This document shows, piece by piece, positions 7,686-18,400 of a stretch of DNA of 42,124 nt. The stretch is taken from contig JAUYFQ010000050.1 in the NCBI GenBank assembly GCA_030690895.1, positions 1-42,124 of the forward strand, given 5' to 3'. The notes under the pieces are model-generated. The model worked only from the letters and a program-made list of their open reading frames with translations. It was not told the DNA's origin and did not search any database. This DNA is from Sulfuricellaceae bacterium. Lineage in GTDB: Bacteria; Pseudomonadota; Gammaproteobacteria; Burkholderiales; Sulfuricellaceae. Both the position numbers and the translations under genes were made by a program. Within the stretch, counting starts at the first letter, position 1, and every line of letters begins with the position of its first letter.

Positions 7686-8464
7686 AACAGATCTCCTCTC
7701 GTGACAATCCCTTGTTCAAGTCCCTCAAAAAACTGGCAGTTTCTCCGCGCGAAAGGAGAAACACCCGGAAATGCATTCTGGACGGGGTGCATCTGATCGC
7801 AGCCTATATTGGTCGGATTGGTCTGCCGGAGCGACTTGTTGTTTCTGCCAGTTCCTTGGATGTGCGCGAGATTTACGATCTGCTCAAAATGGCTCCAGCG
7901 TCTTCCTGGCTGATACTGGCTGACGCCCTGTTTGATGAGATTGCGACAGTGGAAACCCCGACCGGGATAATGGCCGTGATCGATTTGCCGACCTTATGCG
8001 ACCCGGAAGAATTGTCATTTGTCGCGCTGGTTGAAGCTGTTCAGGACCCTGGCAATCTGGGTTCCATCTTGCGTTCAGCAGCGGCTGCAGGGGTGGACCT
8101 GGTTTATCTGTCACCTAGTTGCGCGGATGTGTGGTCCCCCAAAGTGCTGCGCGGTGCGATGGGGGCTCATTTTGTTCTTCCTGTGCGCGAGGGATGCGAC
8201 TTGGTCAGCATTGCTGCGAACTTCAGGGGCGATGTTCTGGCGACTAGCCTGCAGGCAGATAAAAGCCTGTTTGAAACCAGTCTGGATGGGCCGCTTGCAT
8301 TCGTGATTGGTAACGAGGGGGCGGGGGTTTCGGGTGATTTGTTGAACCAGGCGACACACCAGATAAAAATTCCGATGGCGGGTGACATGGAGTCGCTGAA
8401 TGTGGCGACTGCAGCGGGCATCTGTTTTTTTGAGCGGGTCAGACAGCAGGCGGCCCGCCATTGA
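7682..8464 (+). CDS. SpoU/TrmH-family RNA 2'-O-methyltransferase
   Basis: SPOUT-fold SAM-dependent methyltransferase acting on the ribose of rRNA or tRNA. The N-terminal substrate-binding domain starts ISSRDNPLFKSLKKL, typical of the RlmB/TrmH-like subfamily. The three SPOUT motifs are clear: DPGNLGSILRSAAAAG (motif 1), AFVIGNEGAGVS (motif 2) and ESLNVATAAGICFFE (motif 3, knot). The ATG at 7682 overlaps the preceding stop; an upstream in-frame ATG at 7652 would add residues absent from the family. The RNA target cannot be decided from the sequence. Confidence 0.9.
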   Translation: MKQISSRDNPLFKSLKKLAVSPRERRNTRKCILDGVHLIAAYIGRIGLPERLVVSASSLDVREIYDLLKMAPASSWLILADALFDEIATVETPTGIMAVIDLPTLCDPEELSFVALVEAVQDPGNLGSILRSAAAAGVDLVYLSPSCADVWSPKVLRGAMGAHFVLPVREGCDLVSIAANFRGDVLATSLQADKSLFETSLDGPLAFVIGNEGAGVSGDLLNQATHQIKIPMAGDMESLNVATAAGICFFERVRQQAARH

Positions 8465-8576
8465 TGTCATATACATGGCATGATCTAATGTCACGAACTT
8501 GTCCGTTCAGCGGATTTTTCCAGGTACTGAGGGTTTTTGCCTGAACCATGTTGCACATTGTTTTCGGGATTAATGG

Positions 8577-10961
8577 ATGAATAAGGATTTGGATCCGGGT
8601 GCTTTGGCAGGCGACGCCGCGCGCTCGGCCTCGCCGGCTGCCAATTTGGCGCGAGCAAGCCGCGAAATGGTGGCGAGCTGCATCGGCAAGGCGCTGGGCG
8701 AAATATTGACCCGATCGGTGGACGAGTTGTTCTCCGGCGCGGAGAAAGCCAAGCTCGATGAAATGCGCAAGCTCTATCTTTCTGCCATGGAACTGGCGCG
8801 GGATCGTAGCGAGGAAGTGGCTGCCGCATTCAGTCATGAATTGGTGCTGGGATTCGACAAGATAGCCGGCTGGGAGGCGTCCAGGCAAAAACTCGCCCCG
8901 AAAAAGCTTGAGCTGACGCTGCTTGAACATGATGATCTGGAAGAGTCACTGATTTCCATCAATCTTTCCAACAGCATTTTTGGCGAATGTTCCCAGGAAC
9001 TATTCGGGCTGGAAAGGCGCATAAGCGCGTTGTTGAACAAGCCGGATATGTCCGCCAAGGAAAATCCCCTGGGGGCGGAAGTTGTTGGCAGCGCAGTGGT
9101 AGCTGCGCTCAAGCATGTGGATTGCCCAATCAAGACCAGCATGTTGCTGGTGAGCGTCATCGGGAAAACCCTGCCCGCCGAGGTCAAAAGCATCTACCAG
9201 GATGTCAATCTCTATCTGGTGGAGAAAGGGGTGTTGCCCAATGTCCGGATGGGCGTAAAAAAAACGCCTGCAGGCGCCGGTCACGCCACATCAGGGGCGG
9301 CGCAAGGCGGTATGGCGCATGGCTCAGTCTCGCCACCGGGGCAGGGGCCTGGCGGCGCTTCAGCTCAAGCGCATGACCCCGGCTTGTTTTCTGCGCTCCG
9401 CCAGTTATTGTCTGCTGGCGTCGGCGCTATCCAGGGCGGCCTGCTGGGGCTGGGCGGCGGCGGTCCTGCCGGTACAGAGCAGGGCAATTTCCCGCCGCCG
9501 GACATGTCTGCGGTACATGCGCTGACCCGCTTGCAGATTGGGAGGCCGGATGAGTCAGGCCAGGCGATATCTTCTCTCGGCGGCGTCGATCTGTCAGACG
9601 GCATGAGCAATGTGCTGCGCGGCATCAAGACCTCTGGTGTGATGGGCAACATGGGTCAAATGGATAGCATGACCCTGGATATCGTGGCGATGCTGTTCGA
9701 TTTTATTCTGGACGACAAACGTATTCCGGATGCCATGAAGGCGCTGATCGGACGATTGCAGATCCCGGTGCTGAAAGTGGCCATGCTGGACAAGGCTTTT
9801 TTCTCCCAGAAGACCCACCCGGTCAGAAAGCTGCTGGATAAACTGGCCGAGACGTCGATTGGCTGGAATGATGCCGAAGGACATGAAAGCGGCCTGTACA
9901 GGAAAGTTGATGAACTGGTTCAGCGAGCAACCAGCGAGTTTGAGGATAATATCGATCTGTTCGCCGATCTGCTCAGTGACTTTGAGCAGCATCTCCTGGG
10001 TGAAAAAGATCGCGTTGATGAATTGACGGGTGTGAGCGCCCAGTTGGTTTACCAGAGTGAGCGGATCGAGGTGGGCCGCGCCGTCGCGCATGAAATTATT
10101 CGTGACCGTGTTGGATCTCACCGGATGCCGAGTGCCATCCGTGATTTTCTGGCATCGACCTGGGAAGAATTTCTGCTGGATGCCTGGTTCAAAGGGGGTG
10201 CAGAGGGGGATGCATGGATTCGCGCCGTTAAATCGATGGATGACCTGCTCTGGAGCATTGGTCCCAAGGAAGGCGCCGATGAACGCAAGAAACTGGTTGG
10301 CCTGTTGCCGGGTTTGTTGAAAGACATCCGGGGTGCCATGGCACAAACCGGTGTGACGGAGGCGGAAAAGGAGCGGCTGTTTGCTGTGCTGGTCAAATGC
10401 CATGCAGGGGCGATCAAGAGCGGTCTGGATGCGGCGAAGAAAGCCGAGTTGGCCGATCCTGACCTGGATGCGCAGATCGTTGATCTGGCCGATCTACCTG
10501 AATTGGAAGGCCCTGACGGAATCTCGGGCTACACGGAAATTGATATTCCCATCGAGTCGGTGCAAGTGGACCCTGCCATCGTCCAGGCGGTCTCTGCCCC
10601 GTTGTCAGAAGAAATCCAGGACGAGGGGTGGCAGACGTTTACGATATGCGATACCAGCGCCTTTGTCAGTGGTGATGAATTCGATGTAATGGTCCGGAAG
10701 TTGAAGCGGGGCGCCTGGATAGAATTTGAGCAGACCGGGGGCGAATTGACGCGCGTCAAGCTGGCCTGGGTGAGTCCCCATAAAGGCATGCTGCTATGCA
10801 CCAACCGGCTTGGTGAGCGGGCGGCGTCCATCAAACCCGACTGGTTGGCGGAGAAATTTCGTACAGGGCGGGCGCAAATCATCGACGACACTGCCCTGGT
10901 AGATAGCGCCGTCAATAATCTGGTGGAGCAGTTGAAGCAGGAATCGCCAGAGTCAGCATGA
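8577..10961 (+). CDS. DUF1631 family protein
   Basis: A 794-residue cytoplasmic-looking protein with no signal peptide or membrane helix. Segments such as LDEMRKLYLSAMELARDRSE, LDIVAMLFDFILDD and the C-terminal DEFDVMVRKLKRGAWIEF match my knowledge of the DUF1631 family, common in Beta- and Gammaproteobacteria and sometimes mislabelled thymidine phosphorylase. A Gly/Ala/Pro-rich, probably disordered linker lies at about residues 225-300. The C-terminal 100 residues look like a small beta-barrel. The ATG at 8577 has GGGAT upstream. The function is unknown; it stands alone between the RNA methyltransferase and rpsO. Confidence 0.8.
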   Translation: MNKDLDPGALAGDAARSASPAANLARASREMVASCIGKALGEILTRSVDELFSGAEKAKLDEMRKLYLSAMELARDRSEEVAAAFSHELVLGFDKIAGWEASRQKLAPKKLELTLLEHDDLEESLISINLSNSIFGECSQELFGLERRISALLNKPDMSAKENPLGAEVVGSAVVAALKHVDCPIKTSMLLVSVIGKTLPAEVKSIYQDVNLYLVEKGVLPNVRMGVKKTPAGAGHATSGAAQGGMAHGSVSPPGQGPGGASAQAHDPGLFSALRQLLSAGVGAIQGGLLGLGGGGPAGTEQGNFPPPDMSAVHALTRLQIGRPDESGQAISSLGGVDLSDGMSNVLRGIKTSGVMGNMGQMDSMTLDIVAMLFDFILDDKRIPDAMKALIGRLQIPVLKVAMLDKAFFSQKTHPVRKLLDKLAETSIGWNDAEGHESGLYRKVDELVQRATSEFEDNIDLFADLLSDFEQHLLGEKDRVDELTGVSAQLVYQSERIEVGRAVAHEIIRDRVGSHRMPSAIRDFLASTWEEFLLDAWFKGGAEGDAWIRAVKSMDDLLWSIGPKEGADERKKLVGLLPGLLKDIRGAMAQTGVTEAEKERLFAVLVKCHAGAIKSGLDAAKKAELADPDLDAQIVDLADLPELEGPDGISGYTEIDIPIESVQVDPAIVQAVSAPLSEEIQDEGWQTFTICDTSAFVSGDEFDVMVRKLKRGAWIEFEQTGGELTRVKLAWVSPHKGMLLCTNRLGERAASIKPDWLAEKFRTGRAQIIDDTALVDSAVNNLVEQLKQESPESA

Positions 10962-10999
10962 CTTTGCAGTCAATCGTGGGTTGGGGATGGTTCGGGCGC

Positions 11000-11029
11000 T
11001 TGTCTAATTTGGGGGAAAAAGGGTAGAAT
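11000..11029 (+). promoter_or_regulatory. Sigma-70 promoter of rpsO-pnp
   Basis: TTGTCT (11000-11005) and TAGAAT (11024-11029) are separated by 18 bp and lie 29 bp before the rpsO start. The G-rich stretch between them is unusual but the hexamers are good. It is the only convincing promoter upstream of rpsO. Confidence 0.7.
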
Positions 11030-11057
11030 GCCCGATTTAAGTTTTTGGAGAAACAAG

Positions 11058-11327
11058 ATGTCTGTCAGTACCGCCCAGAAAGCACAGGTCGTGCAAGAAT
11101 ACCAAACCGCTGCTGCCGATACCGGGTCCCCCGAAGTTCAGGTTGCGCTGATGACCGCACGCATCAATGATCTGACCGGTCATTTCAAGGATCACGCCAA
11201 AGACCATCACTCCCGCCGTGGCCTGTTGCGCCTGGTGAGCAAGCGCCGCAAATTGCTGGACTATCTCAAAGGCAAAAGCAGCGACCGTTACCGCTCCCTG
11301 ATTGAACGCCTGGGTCTGCGTAAGTAA
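11058..11327 (+). CDS. rpsO: 30S ribosomal protein S15
   Basis: S15 binds 16S rRNA in the central domain and is a primary assembly protein of the small subunit. The 89-residue length, [21 protein letters not shown] and the C-terminal [14 protein letters not shown] are diagnostic. The ATG at 11058 was chosen over an upstream in-frame ATG because it follows TTTTTGGAGAAAC, a proper ribosome binding site, and gives the family N-terminus [10 protein letters not shown]. It is followed by pnp, the conserved arrangement in proteobacteria. Confidence 0.98.
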   Translation: MSVSTAQKAQVVQEYQTAAADTGSPEVQVALMTARINDLTGHFKDHAKDHHSRRGLLRLVSKRRKLLDYLKGKSSDRYRSLIERLGLRK

Positions 11328-11360
11328 AACTTGCGCTAGTAATACTGGCCTGGCATTAAC

Positions 11361-11384
11361 GGGTGTGGCGAGAAGCGCCAACCC
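11361..11384 (+). promoter_or_regulatory. Hairpin in the rpsO-pnp leader
   Basis: GGGT and TGGCG (11361-11370, one bulged G) pair with CGCCA and ACCC (11376-11384) around an AGAAG loop. No U-run follows, so it is not an intrinsic terminator. In E. coli the same interval carries the RNase III processing site through which PNPase represses its own synthesis; an equivalent role here is inference from position. Confidence 0.4.
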
Positions 11385-11495
11385 GAATCACGGAAGTCGT
11401 TCTTCGCTTTGATCATTTTTCCTTGTACTCAGAGGGGGCGGCGGGGTAAGCGCTACGCGATGTTCATTTATCGGCAACAATAAAAGGATCTGGCT

Positions 11496-13610
11496 TTGAA
11501 GCATATCAAGAAGAGTTTTGCGTACGGACGTCATCAAGTTACGCTGGAAACTGGCGAGATTGCTCGTCAGGCTCACGGCGCAGTCATGGTCGACATGGAC
11601 GGTACCACGGTTCTGGTGACTGTGGTGGGCGTCAAGGACGTCAAGCCCGGCCAGGATTTTTTCCCGCTGACAGTGGATTATCAGGAACGTACTTACGCTG
11701 CGGGCAAGATCCCCGGTGGATTTTTCAAGCGCGAAGGCCGTCCCTCCGAGAAGGAAATTCTGACCTCCCGTCTGATCGATCGCCCGTTGCGCCCATTGTT
11801 CCCGGAAGGCTTCTACAACGAAGTGCAGATCGTTGCCACGGTCATGTCTTCAAACCCCGAAATCGATGCTGATATTCCAGCCATTCTGGGCGCTTCTGCA
11901 GCGATGGCCATCTCGGGTATTCCGTTCGACGGCCCGATTGGCGCTGCGCGCGTGGGTTATATCGACGGTAACTACGTCCTTAACCCGACTGCGGCTGAAA
12001 TGAAAGTCACGCAGTTGGATCTGGTGGTAGCTGCAACCGAACAGGCTGTCCTGATGGTTGAATCCGAAGCGAAGATCCTGTCGGAAGAAGTGATGCTGGG
12101 CGCAGTGGTGTTTGGCCAGGAGCAAATGCAGGCAGCCATCAATGCGATTAACGAACTGGCCGAAGAAGTGGCACCAGAGGCCTGGGACTGGGTTGCACCC
12201 GTCAAGGATGCGACACTGGTGGCCAAAATTGCAGAATTGGCTGAGGCCGATTTGCAGAAAGCCTATCAAATCAAGCAAAAGCAGGCGCGTTACGCACAGG
12301 TGGATGAAATCCGCAGCCGCGTAGTAGCTGCGGTAGCTGGCGCTGATTGCGATGCGACCTGCATCAACGCAATCAAGAATCTGTTCCAGGATCTTGAAGC
12401 CAAGATCGTTCGTGGCCAGGTTCTCAATGGCGAGCCGCGTATCGATGGCCGCGACACCCGCACTGTACGCCCGATCACCATTCGTACCGGCGTGCTCCCG
12501 CGCACCCATGGTTCCGCCCTGTTCACGCGCGGCGAGACTCAGGGTCTGGTTGTGGCGACGCTGGGCACGGCACGCGACGAGCAAAAGATCGACGCACTGC
12601 AAGGCGAATATTCCGACCGTTTCATGCTGCATTACAACTTCCCGCCGTACTCCACTGGTGAAACCGGACGTGTTGGCACACCCAAGCGTCGTGAAATCGG
12701 CCATGGCCGACTAGCTAAGCGCGCGCTGATCGCCGTTTTGCCGGATGCTAAAGACTTTGGTTATTCCATGCGCGTGGTTTCCGAAATTACTGAATCCAAC
12801 GGCTCCAGTTCCATGGCATCAGTTTGCGGCGGTTGCCTGTCGTTGATGGATGCGGGCGTTCCGCTCAAGAGCCACGTGGCAGGTATCGCCATGGGCCTGA
12901 TCAAGGAAGGCAATCGCTTTGCCGTGTTGACCGACATTCTGGGTGATGAAGATCACCTGGGCGACATGGATTTCAAAGTGGCTGGCACAGAAGATGGTAT
13001 CACCGCGTTGCAAATGGACATCAAGATCAACGGCATCACCCGCGACATCATGAAAGCCGCCCTGAGCCAGGCGAAGGAAGGCCGTTTGCATATCCTCGGC
13101 ATCATGAAGGATGCTGTTGGCAAGCCACGTGAAGAGCTGTCCGATTTTGCGCCACGCATGATTACCATGAAGATCAATCCGGAAAAAATCCGCGACGTGA
13201 TCGGCAAGGGCGGCGCGGTGATTCGTGCATTGACTGAAGAGACTGGCACGACCATCGACATCGGTGAAGACGGCACGGTGACCATCGCCTGCACCAGTCC
13301 TGAAGCGGGCGAGCACGCAAAACGTCGTATCGCTGATATTACGGCCGAAGTGGAAGTAGGCAAGGCATACGATGGCACCGTCCTCAAATTGCTGGACTTT
13401 GGTGCAATCGTCAGCGTATTGCCAGGCAAGGATGGCTTGTTGCATATCTCCCAGATCGCCCATGAGCGTGTCAATGCGGTTGCCGACCACCTCAAGGAAG
13501 GTCAGTCCGTCAAGGTCAAGGTGCTGGAGGCCGATGAAAAAGGCCGCCTTCGTTTGTCCATGAAGGCGCTGATCGATGCGCCTGTAGCGGCTCCACAAGC
13601 TGCTGACTGA
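11496..13610 (+). CDS. pnp: Polynucleotide phosphorylase
   Basis: PNPase degrades RNA from the 3' end by phosphorolysis, as a trimer and as part of the degradosome. The 704-residue protein has two RNase PH-like domains separated by the all-alpha linker, then a KH domain ([17 protein letters not shown], about 555-615) and an S1 domain (about 620-690, [20 protein letters not shown]). The start codon is TTG at 11496, supported by AAAGGA 7 nt upstream and by alignment of [15 protein letters not shown] with the family N-terminus. A weak start and a long leader hairpin fit autoregulation. A strong terminator follows the gene. Confidence 0.97.
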   Translation: MKHIKKSFAYGRHQVTLETGEIARQAHGAVMVDMDGTTVLVTVVGVKDVKPGQDFFPLTVDYQERTYAAGKIPGGFFKREGRPSEKEILTSRLIDRPLRPLFPEGFYNEVQIVATVMSSNPEIDADIPAILGASAAMAISGIPFDGPIGAARVGYIDGNYVLNPTAAEMKVTQLDLVVAATEQAVLMVESEAKILSEEVMLGAVVFGQEQMQAAINAINELAEEVAPEAWDWVAPVKDATLVAKIAELAEADLQKAYQIKQKQARYAQVDEIRSRVVAAVAGADCDATCINAIKNLFQDLEAKIVRGQVLNGEPRIDGRDTRTVRPITIRTGVLPRTHGSALFTRGETQGLVVATLGTARDEQKIDALQGEYSDRFMLHYNFPPYSTGETGRVGTPKRREIGHGRLAKRALIAVLPDAKDFGYSMRVVSEITESNGSSSMASVCGGCLSLMDAGVPLKSHVAGIAMGLIKEGNRFAVLTDILGDEDHLGDMDFKVAGTEDGITALQMDIKINGITRDIMKAALSQAKEGRLHILGIMKDAVGKPREELSDFAPRMITMKINPEKIRDVIGKGGAVIRALTEETGTTIDIGEDGTVTIACTSPEAGEHAKRRIADITAEVEVGKAYDGTVLKLLDFGAIVSVLPGKDGLLHISQIAHERVNAVADHLKEGQSVKVKVLEADEKGRLRLSMKALIDAPVAAPQAAD

Positions 13611-13627
13611 TAGTCAGGAATCAGGAA

Positions 13628-13658
13628 AGCCCCGAGTGTAGCCACTCGGGGCTTTTTT
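13628..13658 (+). terminator. Intrinsic terminator after pnp
   Basis: Perfect 11-bp stem AGCCCCGAGTG (13628-13638) with CACTCGGGGCT (13643-13653), loop TAGC, then six T residues. A textbook rho-independent terminator that closes the rpsO-pnp unit 18 bp before tamA. Confidence 0.95.
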
Positions 13659-13676
13659 GTTTCAGCCGTCCAATCC

Positions 13677-15401
13677 ATGCTCAAGATACTCATCGCGCTG
13701 CTTGTGATTCTGTGCCTGCCGGGCTTGGCACGGGCGGATAATTTTGCTGTTGCGTTGAACGCGCCCGCCGAAGTTAAAGCCGTGCTGGAAAGCAATATGG
13801 GGATATTCCCTGAATTACAGGATGAGACTTTATCCGGCTTTCGTTTTGACTTTCTGGTCAGACGTGCGACGGACGACATTCGCGCCATCCTGATGACTGA
13901 GGGCTATTTTTCTCCCACCATTGATATTCGCCTCGACGAACGCCTTGCCCATATCGACGTTGACCCTGGGCTGCCTTCACGCATATCTGATGTCCACATC
14001 GAATTTCAGGGCGCAATTCTGGACGATGCCAGCTGCCTTGCGCGGAAGCAGGCGCTGACTGATTCATTCCCGCTCAGACCCGGTTTGCAGTTCAGGGATG
14101 CGGAATGGGTCAAGGCCAAGGAGTCGCTGATGCTGGAAATCCATTCAGAACGTTTTCCTGCCGCCAAACTGCTGTCCAGCCAAGCCATGGTCGATCCCGA
14201 AACGCAGAAAGTGGTATTGAGCCTGCTGATCGACAGCGGGTCGGTTGTCCAGTTTGGCGAGCTCGACATCGAGGGATTGAAGCGCTTGCCTGCCAGCATT
14301 GTCACTGGGGCAAATCGCATCGTTCCGGGATCGCTCTATCGTGAGCGGGATCTGAATGAATTTCAGAGCAGGTTGCAACTCAGCGGCTATTTTCGCAGTG
14401 TGTTTGTAACTATCCCGACTGATGTGCAAGGTGATTCTGCTCAAGTGCCGGTTCGTGTCAGTGTCGTCGAGAGTCTGGCGCGTCGAGTGGGCCTTGGTGT
14501 GGGATACAGCACGGATATGGGTGCGGGCGTCGAAGCGCGCTATGAAGACAACCTGACCATCAAGCCGGGCTGGCGTTCGCGTAGTTCACTCAAGCTTTAC
14601 CAGCGCGAACAGTCCGTGCAGGGGGAGCTTTTCCTGACGCCGCTGCCAGGCGGTCTGTCACCGCGACTGGATGCGCGCATCAGAAACTCCGATATACAGA
14701 ACGACCATACCTACAGCGGTATGCTGGGCGCGCGCCTGATCCATGCCGGCTTCGACACGGAGTGGCACGTTTCCGCAGAGCTCTACAAGGAGCGCAAGGA
14801 ACTATCCAATCAACTTGAAGGGGACCTGATATCCCTGCCAATCAACTTTTCATGGACACGGCGGGTGCTGGATAACCCCCTGTTTCCGCGCAAGGGCTAC
14901 TCGCTGAATCTTCAGGCCGGTGGTGCGCCAGAAGAGTTGATCTCCGATTCGCGCTTTCTGAGAGTTTATGGGAAGTCCAACCTGTTCTGGCCGGTTGGCA
15001 AACAGGGAACCCTGATATTGAAGGGGGAACTGGGCGCAGTCGAGACAGAAAACAGCCACTATGTCCCGGATGATTACCTGTTCCGGGCGGGCGGTACACA
15101 GTCAGTCCGTGGTTACGAATATGGTTCGCTGGGCGTGGAGCAGAATGGGGCCATCGTGCCTGGGCAATACATGGCCGTCGCCAGCATGGAGTATATGCAT
15201 CACGTGAAGGATGACTGGTACGCAGCGATTTTTTACGATGCAGGCAACGTGGTCAATCACTGGCAGAATTTTTCCTGGGCGCAGGGTTATGGCGTCGGTG
15301 TACGCTGGAAAAGCCCGCTGGGCTCCCTGAATGCCGACCTGGCTTACGGTGAAAAAGATCAGGGATTACGGCTGCACCTGTCAGTGGGCCTGAGCTTCTG
15401 A
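13677..15401 (+). CDS. tamA: Autotransporter assembly factor TamA (Omp85 family)
   Basis: TamA is the outer-membrane half of the translocation and assembly module. The 574-residue precursor starts with a signal peptide (LKILIALLVILCLPGLARA), then POTRA domains (about 25-255), then an Omp85-type 16-stranded barrel. The RGYEYGSLG segment near residue 480 corresponds to the conserved (V/I)RG(F/Y) barrel-lumen motif, and the protein ends in LHLSVGLSF with a C-terminal phenylalanine as expected. Its stop overlaps the tamB start (TGATG), consistent with coupled translation. No Shine-Dalgarno sequence is obvious, and the promoter is not evident in the short gap after the pnp terminator. Confidence 0.92.
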   Translation: MLKILIALLVILCLPGLARADNFAVALNAPAEVKAVLESNMGIFPELQDETLSGFRFDFLVRRATDDIRAILMTEGYFSPTIDIRLDERLAHIDVDPGLPSRISDVHIEFQGAILDDASCLARKQALTDSFPLRPGLQFRDAEWVKAKESLMLEIHSERFPAAKLLSSQAMVDPETQKVVLSLLIDSGSVVQFGELDIEGLKRLPASIVTGANRIVPGSLYRERDLNEFQSRLQLSGYFRSVFVTIPTDVQGDSAQVPVRVSVVESLARRVGLGVGYSTDMGAGVEARYEDNLTIKPGWRSRSSLKLYQREQSVQGELFLTPLPGGLSPRLDARIRNSDIQNDHTYSGMLGARLIHAGFDTEWHVSAELYKERKELSNQLEGDLISLPINFSWTRRVLDNPLFPRKGYSLNLQAGGAPEELISDSRFLRVYGKSNLFWPVGKQGTLILKGELGAVETENSHYVPDDYLFRAGGTQSVRGYEYGSLGVEQNGAIVPGQYMAVASMEYMHHVKDDWYAAIFYDAGNVVNHWQNFSWAQGYGVGVRWKSPLGSLNADLAYGEKDQGLRLHLSVGLSF

Positions 15402-18400
15402 TGCGCCGCGCAGGCTACCTGTTGCTGGTGCTGGCCGCCCTGCTGGCTGGTCTGTATTGGACGGTCGGTCGGGAGGCCAGCCTGCGCTGGACGCTGGCTG
15501 AGCTGGCTGTCGCAACGCAAGGCAAACTCAGCTTCGAGGGCGTGCAGGGCGGCGTGCTGGAAACCATCTCGATCAGCCACGCCGCTTATCTGAGCCCTGC
15601 TCTGGATGTGCATATCGAAAACTTGCAACTTCATCTGTCCTTCTGGTCGCTGCTGCAGGGGCAGATTGCTGTCGATACGCTGAAAGCCAGGCGGGTATTG
15701 GTGCGTAGCCGTCCGGATGATGAACCGCTCAAACCGCCTCCTGACCTGGTGCTGCCGATGAGCATGGATGTGCGATCAGTCGAAGTGGATCAACTGGACA
15801 TCCAGATCGGCGAGGTCATACGCCCCTTTACCCGCCTGCACGCCAGACTGCACAGCGACGACCGCCAGCACAAACTGGAACTGGAGCATATCGAATCGCC
15901 ATGGGGAACGGCTTCCATGGCCATGACGCTGGGCACGCAATCTCCCTTTGCGCTGAGCGCCAGCGGGCAATATCAGCCGCCGCCGCGATCATCCTACCCG
16001 CAGGCCACGTTGGCGCTATCGGGCGACCTGTTGCATCTTCGGGCGGCATCGCAGCTGCGTGCGACAGGACTGGAATTGCAGGCCAAAGCCGATTTCCTGC
16101 CCTTTGAAGCTGGGTTTCTGGAAAGTATTGAGCTTAATCTGATCAAACTGAACCTGCACGACTTCGATCAGAGCATGCCTGTCAGCGAACTCCAGGGACG
16201 TTTGACGCTGGCGGCCGGCGGAAGCGGGATGATAGACCTGGAAAACAGGCTGGCAGGCCGATTGTCCGACCATCGTCTGCCAGTACGAAAACTGACTGCC
16301 CGTTTGCAGGCTGTGCCAGTAGGGTTCAATCTCGATGACGCCAAATTGACCCTGCTTCAGGGGGATGAGTTGGCGGGCCATGCCAGTCTCACCGGCGGGC
16401 GCTACCAGGCCCGATTTCAGACCGCCAGACTGGATTTGAACGCACTGCATGCCAGCCTCAAAGCAACCCGTCTGGCTGGCACGATTGAAGTCGACAGCGA
16501 GGATTCCAGCCAGCGATTCAAGCTGAACCTGGCTGATCGTCGTTTCTCCTATGTCCTGGATGCGACCCGGAGGGCCAGCAAACTGTCTGTTCATAAAGCG
16601 CTGGTGCAGGCCGGGCGCAGCAGCCTGGAAGCGAAAGGAGAGCTGGATCTGTCTGGCCGTCTGGCATTCGAGAGTCAACTGCGGCTAAGCAAATTTGACC
16701 CCTCGGCCTGGGGGGATTTTCCATCCGCTTCGGTGAATGCCAGTGGTACGGCCAAAGGCGTGCTTCAGCCGGGCTGGCAGGTGCAAGCAAATGTCAGCGT
16801 GTCTGACAGTCGCCTGGCCGACCAGTCCTTGAGCGGTCATCTGGAAGGGGAATTTAGCCAAGACCGGTTTTACGATACCAGGGGGGAGTGGACGCTGGGT
16901 CGCAACCATGTGTCGTTCAATGGCGGACTCGGGCGCGTCGAGGATAAACTGGTGCTGGATTTCAAGCTGCCAGACCTGTCGCAGTTGAATGCCTTGCTGG
17001 GCAGCAAAATCGGTGGAGAACTTACCGGTCAGGCACGCTTGCAGGGCAGTCCAAAAAATGCCTCACTGGAAGTGGAACTGGAAGGCGAGCAGATTCGCGC
17101 GCCAGCCAGCCTGTCAGCGCAGAAACTGAAATTGATGCTCAAAGGCGCGCCTTCGCTGGAAGCGCCGCTGGCAGTCATGTTAAAGCTGGATGGCGTGACG
17201 GCAGGGGCGCAGCACCTCGGGCATGTAGATGTGCAACTGGACGGAAGCGGGCTGGCGCATCGCGGCAGCCTATCCGTGGCGGGCAAAGATGTGGTGCTGG
17301 ATGCACGGTTTGCCGGTGGTTTGAAGGACCGCGAACACTGGTCCGGCAAACTTGAGCATCTGGCAGGAAGTAAACCCTGGCCTCTGCAGATGGCGCAGCC
17401 GGTGGATATTGCCCTGTCTCGCCAGCGTGTCGATATTGGCAAAGCCGCTTTCACGGCGGGTGGTGCGCGCTTCAATCTGGCGACTTTCCAGTTTGGGCCA
17501 GGGATACTGCGAACCCAAGGGGATTTTTCCGGCTTGCCCCTGCTGCTGGGAAATCGGGACAAGTCGGCGCCTGTGAGCGGCGAGTTACGGCTGGCGGGTG
17601 ACTGGAATGTGGAGGCGGCACAGCATCTGAACGGAACCCTGCATGTCAGGCGCGAATCCGGGCATCTCCTGGACAATGAAAACGGTCTGAAAGTGCGCCT
17701 GGTGGAGACGCGTATCGACGTATTGGCGCATGACGACCAGATTCACGCGGAAGGACGGGTTGCAACCGAGCGCGGCAGTTACCTGAATGCCAGACTGGAT
17801 AGCCTGGCGGTCAGGCGAGATGGGTTGTGGCAGATTCCAGGTTCATCACCGCTATCGTTGCAGGCCGATGGAAATATTCTTTACCTGGATTGGGTTGGCC
17901 CGCTGATTCATCCCGCTCTAAGTACGGGGGGCAAACTGAGCTTTACGGCCAGTGCCAAAGGGTCGGTCGATCATCCCGATCTGCAGGGGGAGCTTGTCGG
18001 CGCCAGTCTGTCCGTCAGCGAACCGGGATATGGCATCCGTCTTTCGGATGGAACATTGAAAGCGCGCTTCAGCGGCTCGGAACTCCTGCTCGACGAACTG
18101 ATCATGCATGGCAAGGAAGGCGAGCTGAGCGCGAGTGGTACAGCGCTATTCCCGGGAGCGAAGGGACTGCCGAAACTGCATGTGGATTTCCGGGCCAGCC
18201 AACTTGGCTTGCTGGACCGGCCTGGCTGGCAAATCAATGCCGATTCGGAAGGGTCGTTCCATTTTGAGCAAGGCAAGGCGATCCTGCAGGGAAGCATCGT
18301 GGTGAACAAGGCGCAAATCGGTTTGCCCGAACGTGGCGTACCGACACTTTCCGAGGATATTGTCGTCAAGGGGCGAACGCTCAAGGGCGAAGAAAAACAG

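Noticed and set aside
9594-10403. 269-codon minus-strand frame opposite the DUF1631 gene
   Set aside because: Shadow of a conserved gene; no ribosome binding site or recognisable domain.
11850-12704. 284-codon minus-strand open frame opposite pnp
   Set aside because: Lies wholly within pnp, which has all family motifs; composition typical of an antisense frame of a GC-rich gene.
12819-13598. 259-codon minus-strand open frame opposite the pnp 3' part
   Set aside because: Antisense to the KH and S1 domains, no start signal, no family resemblance.
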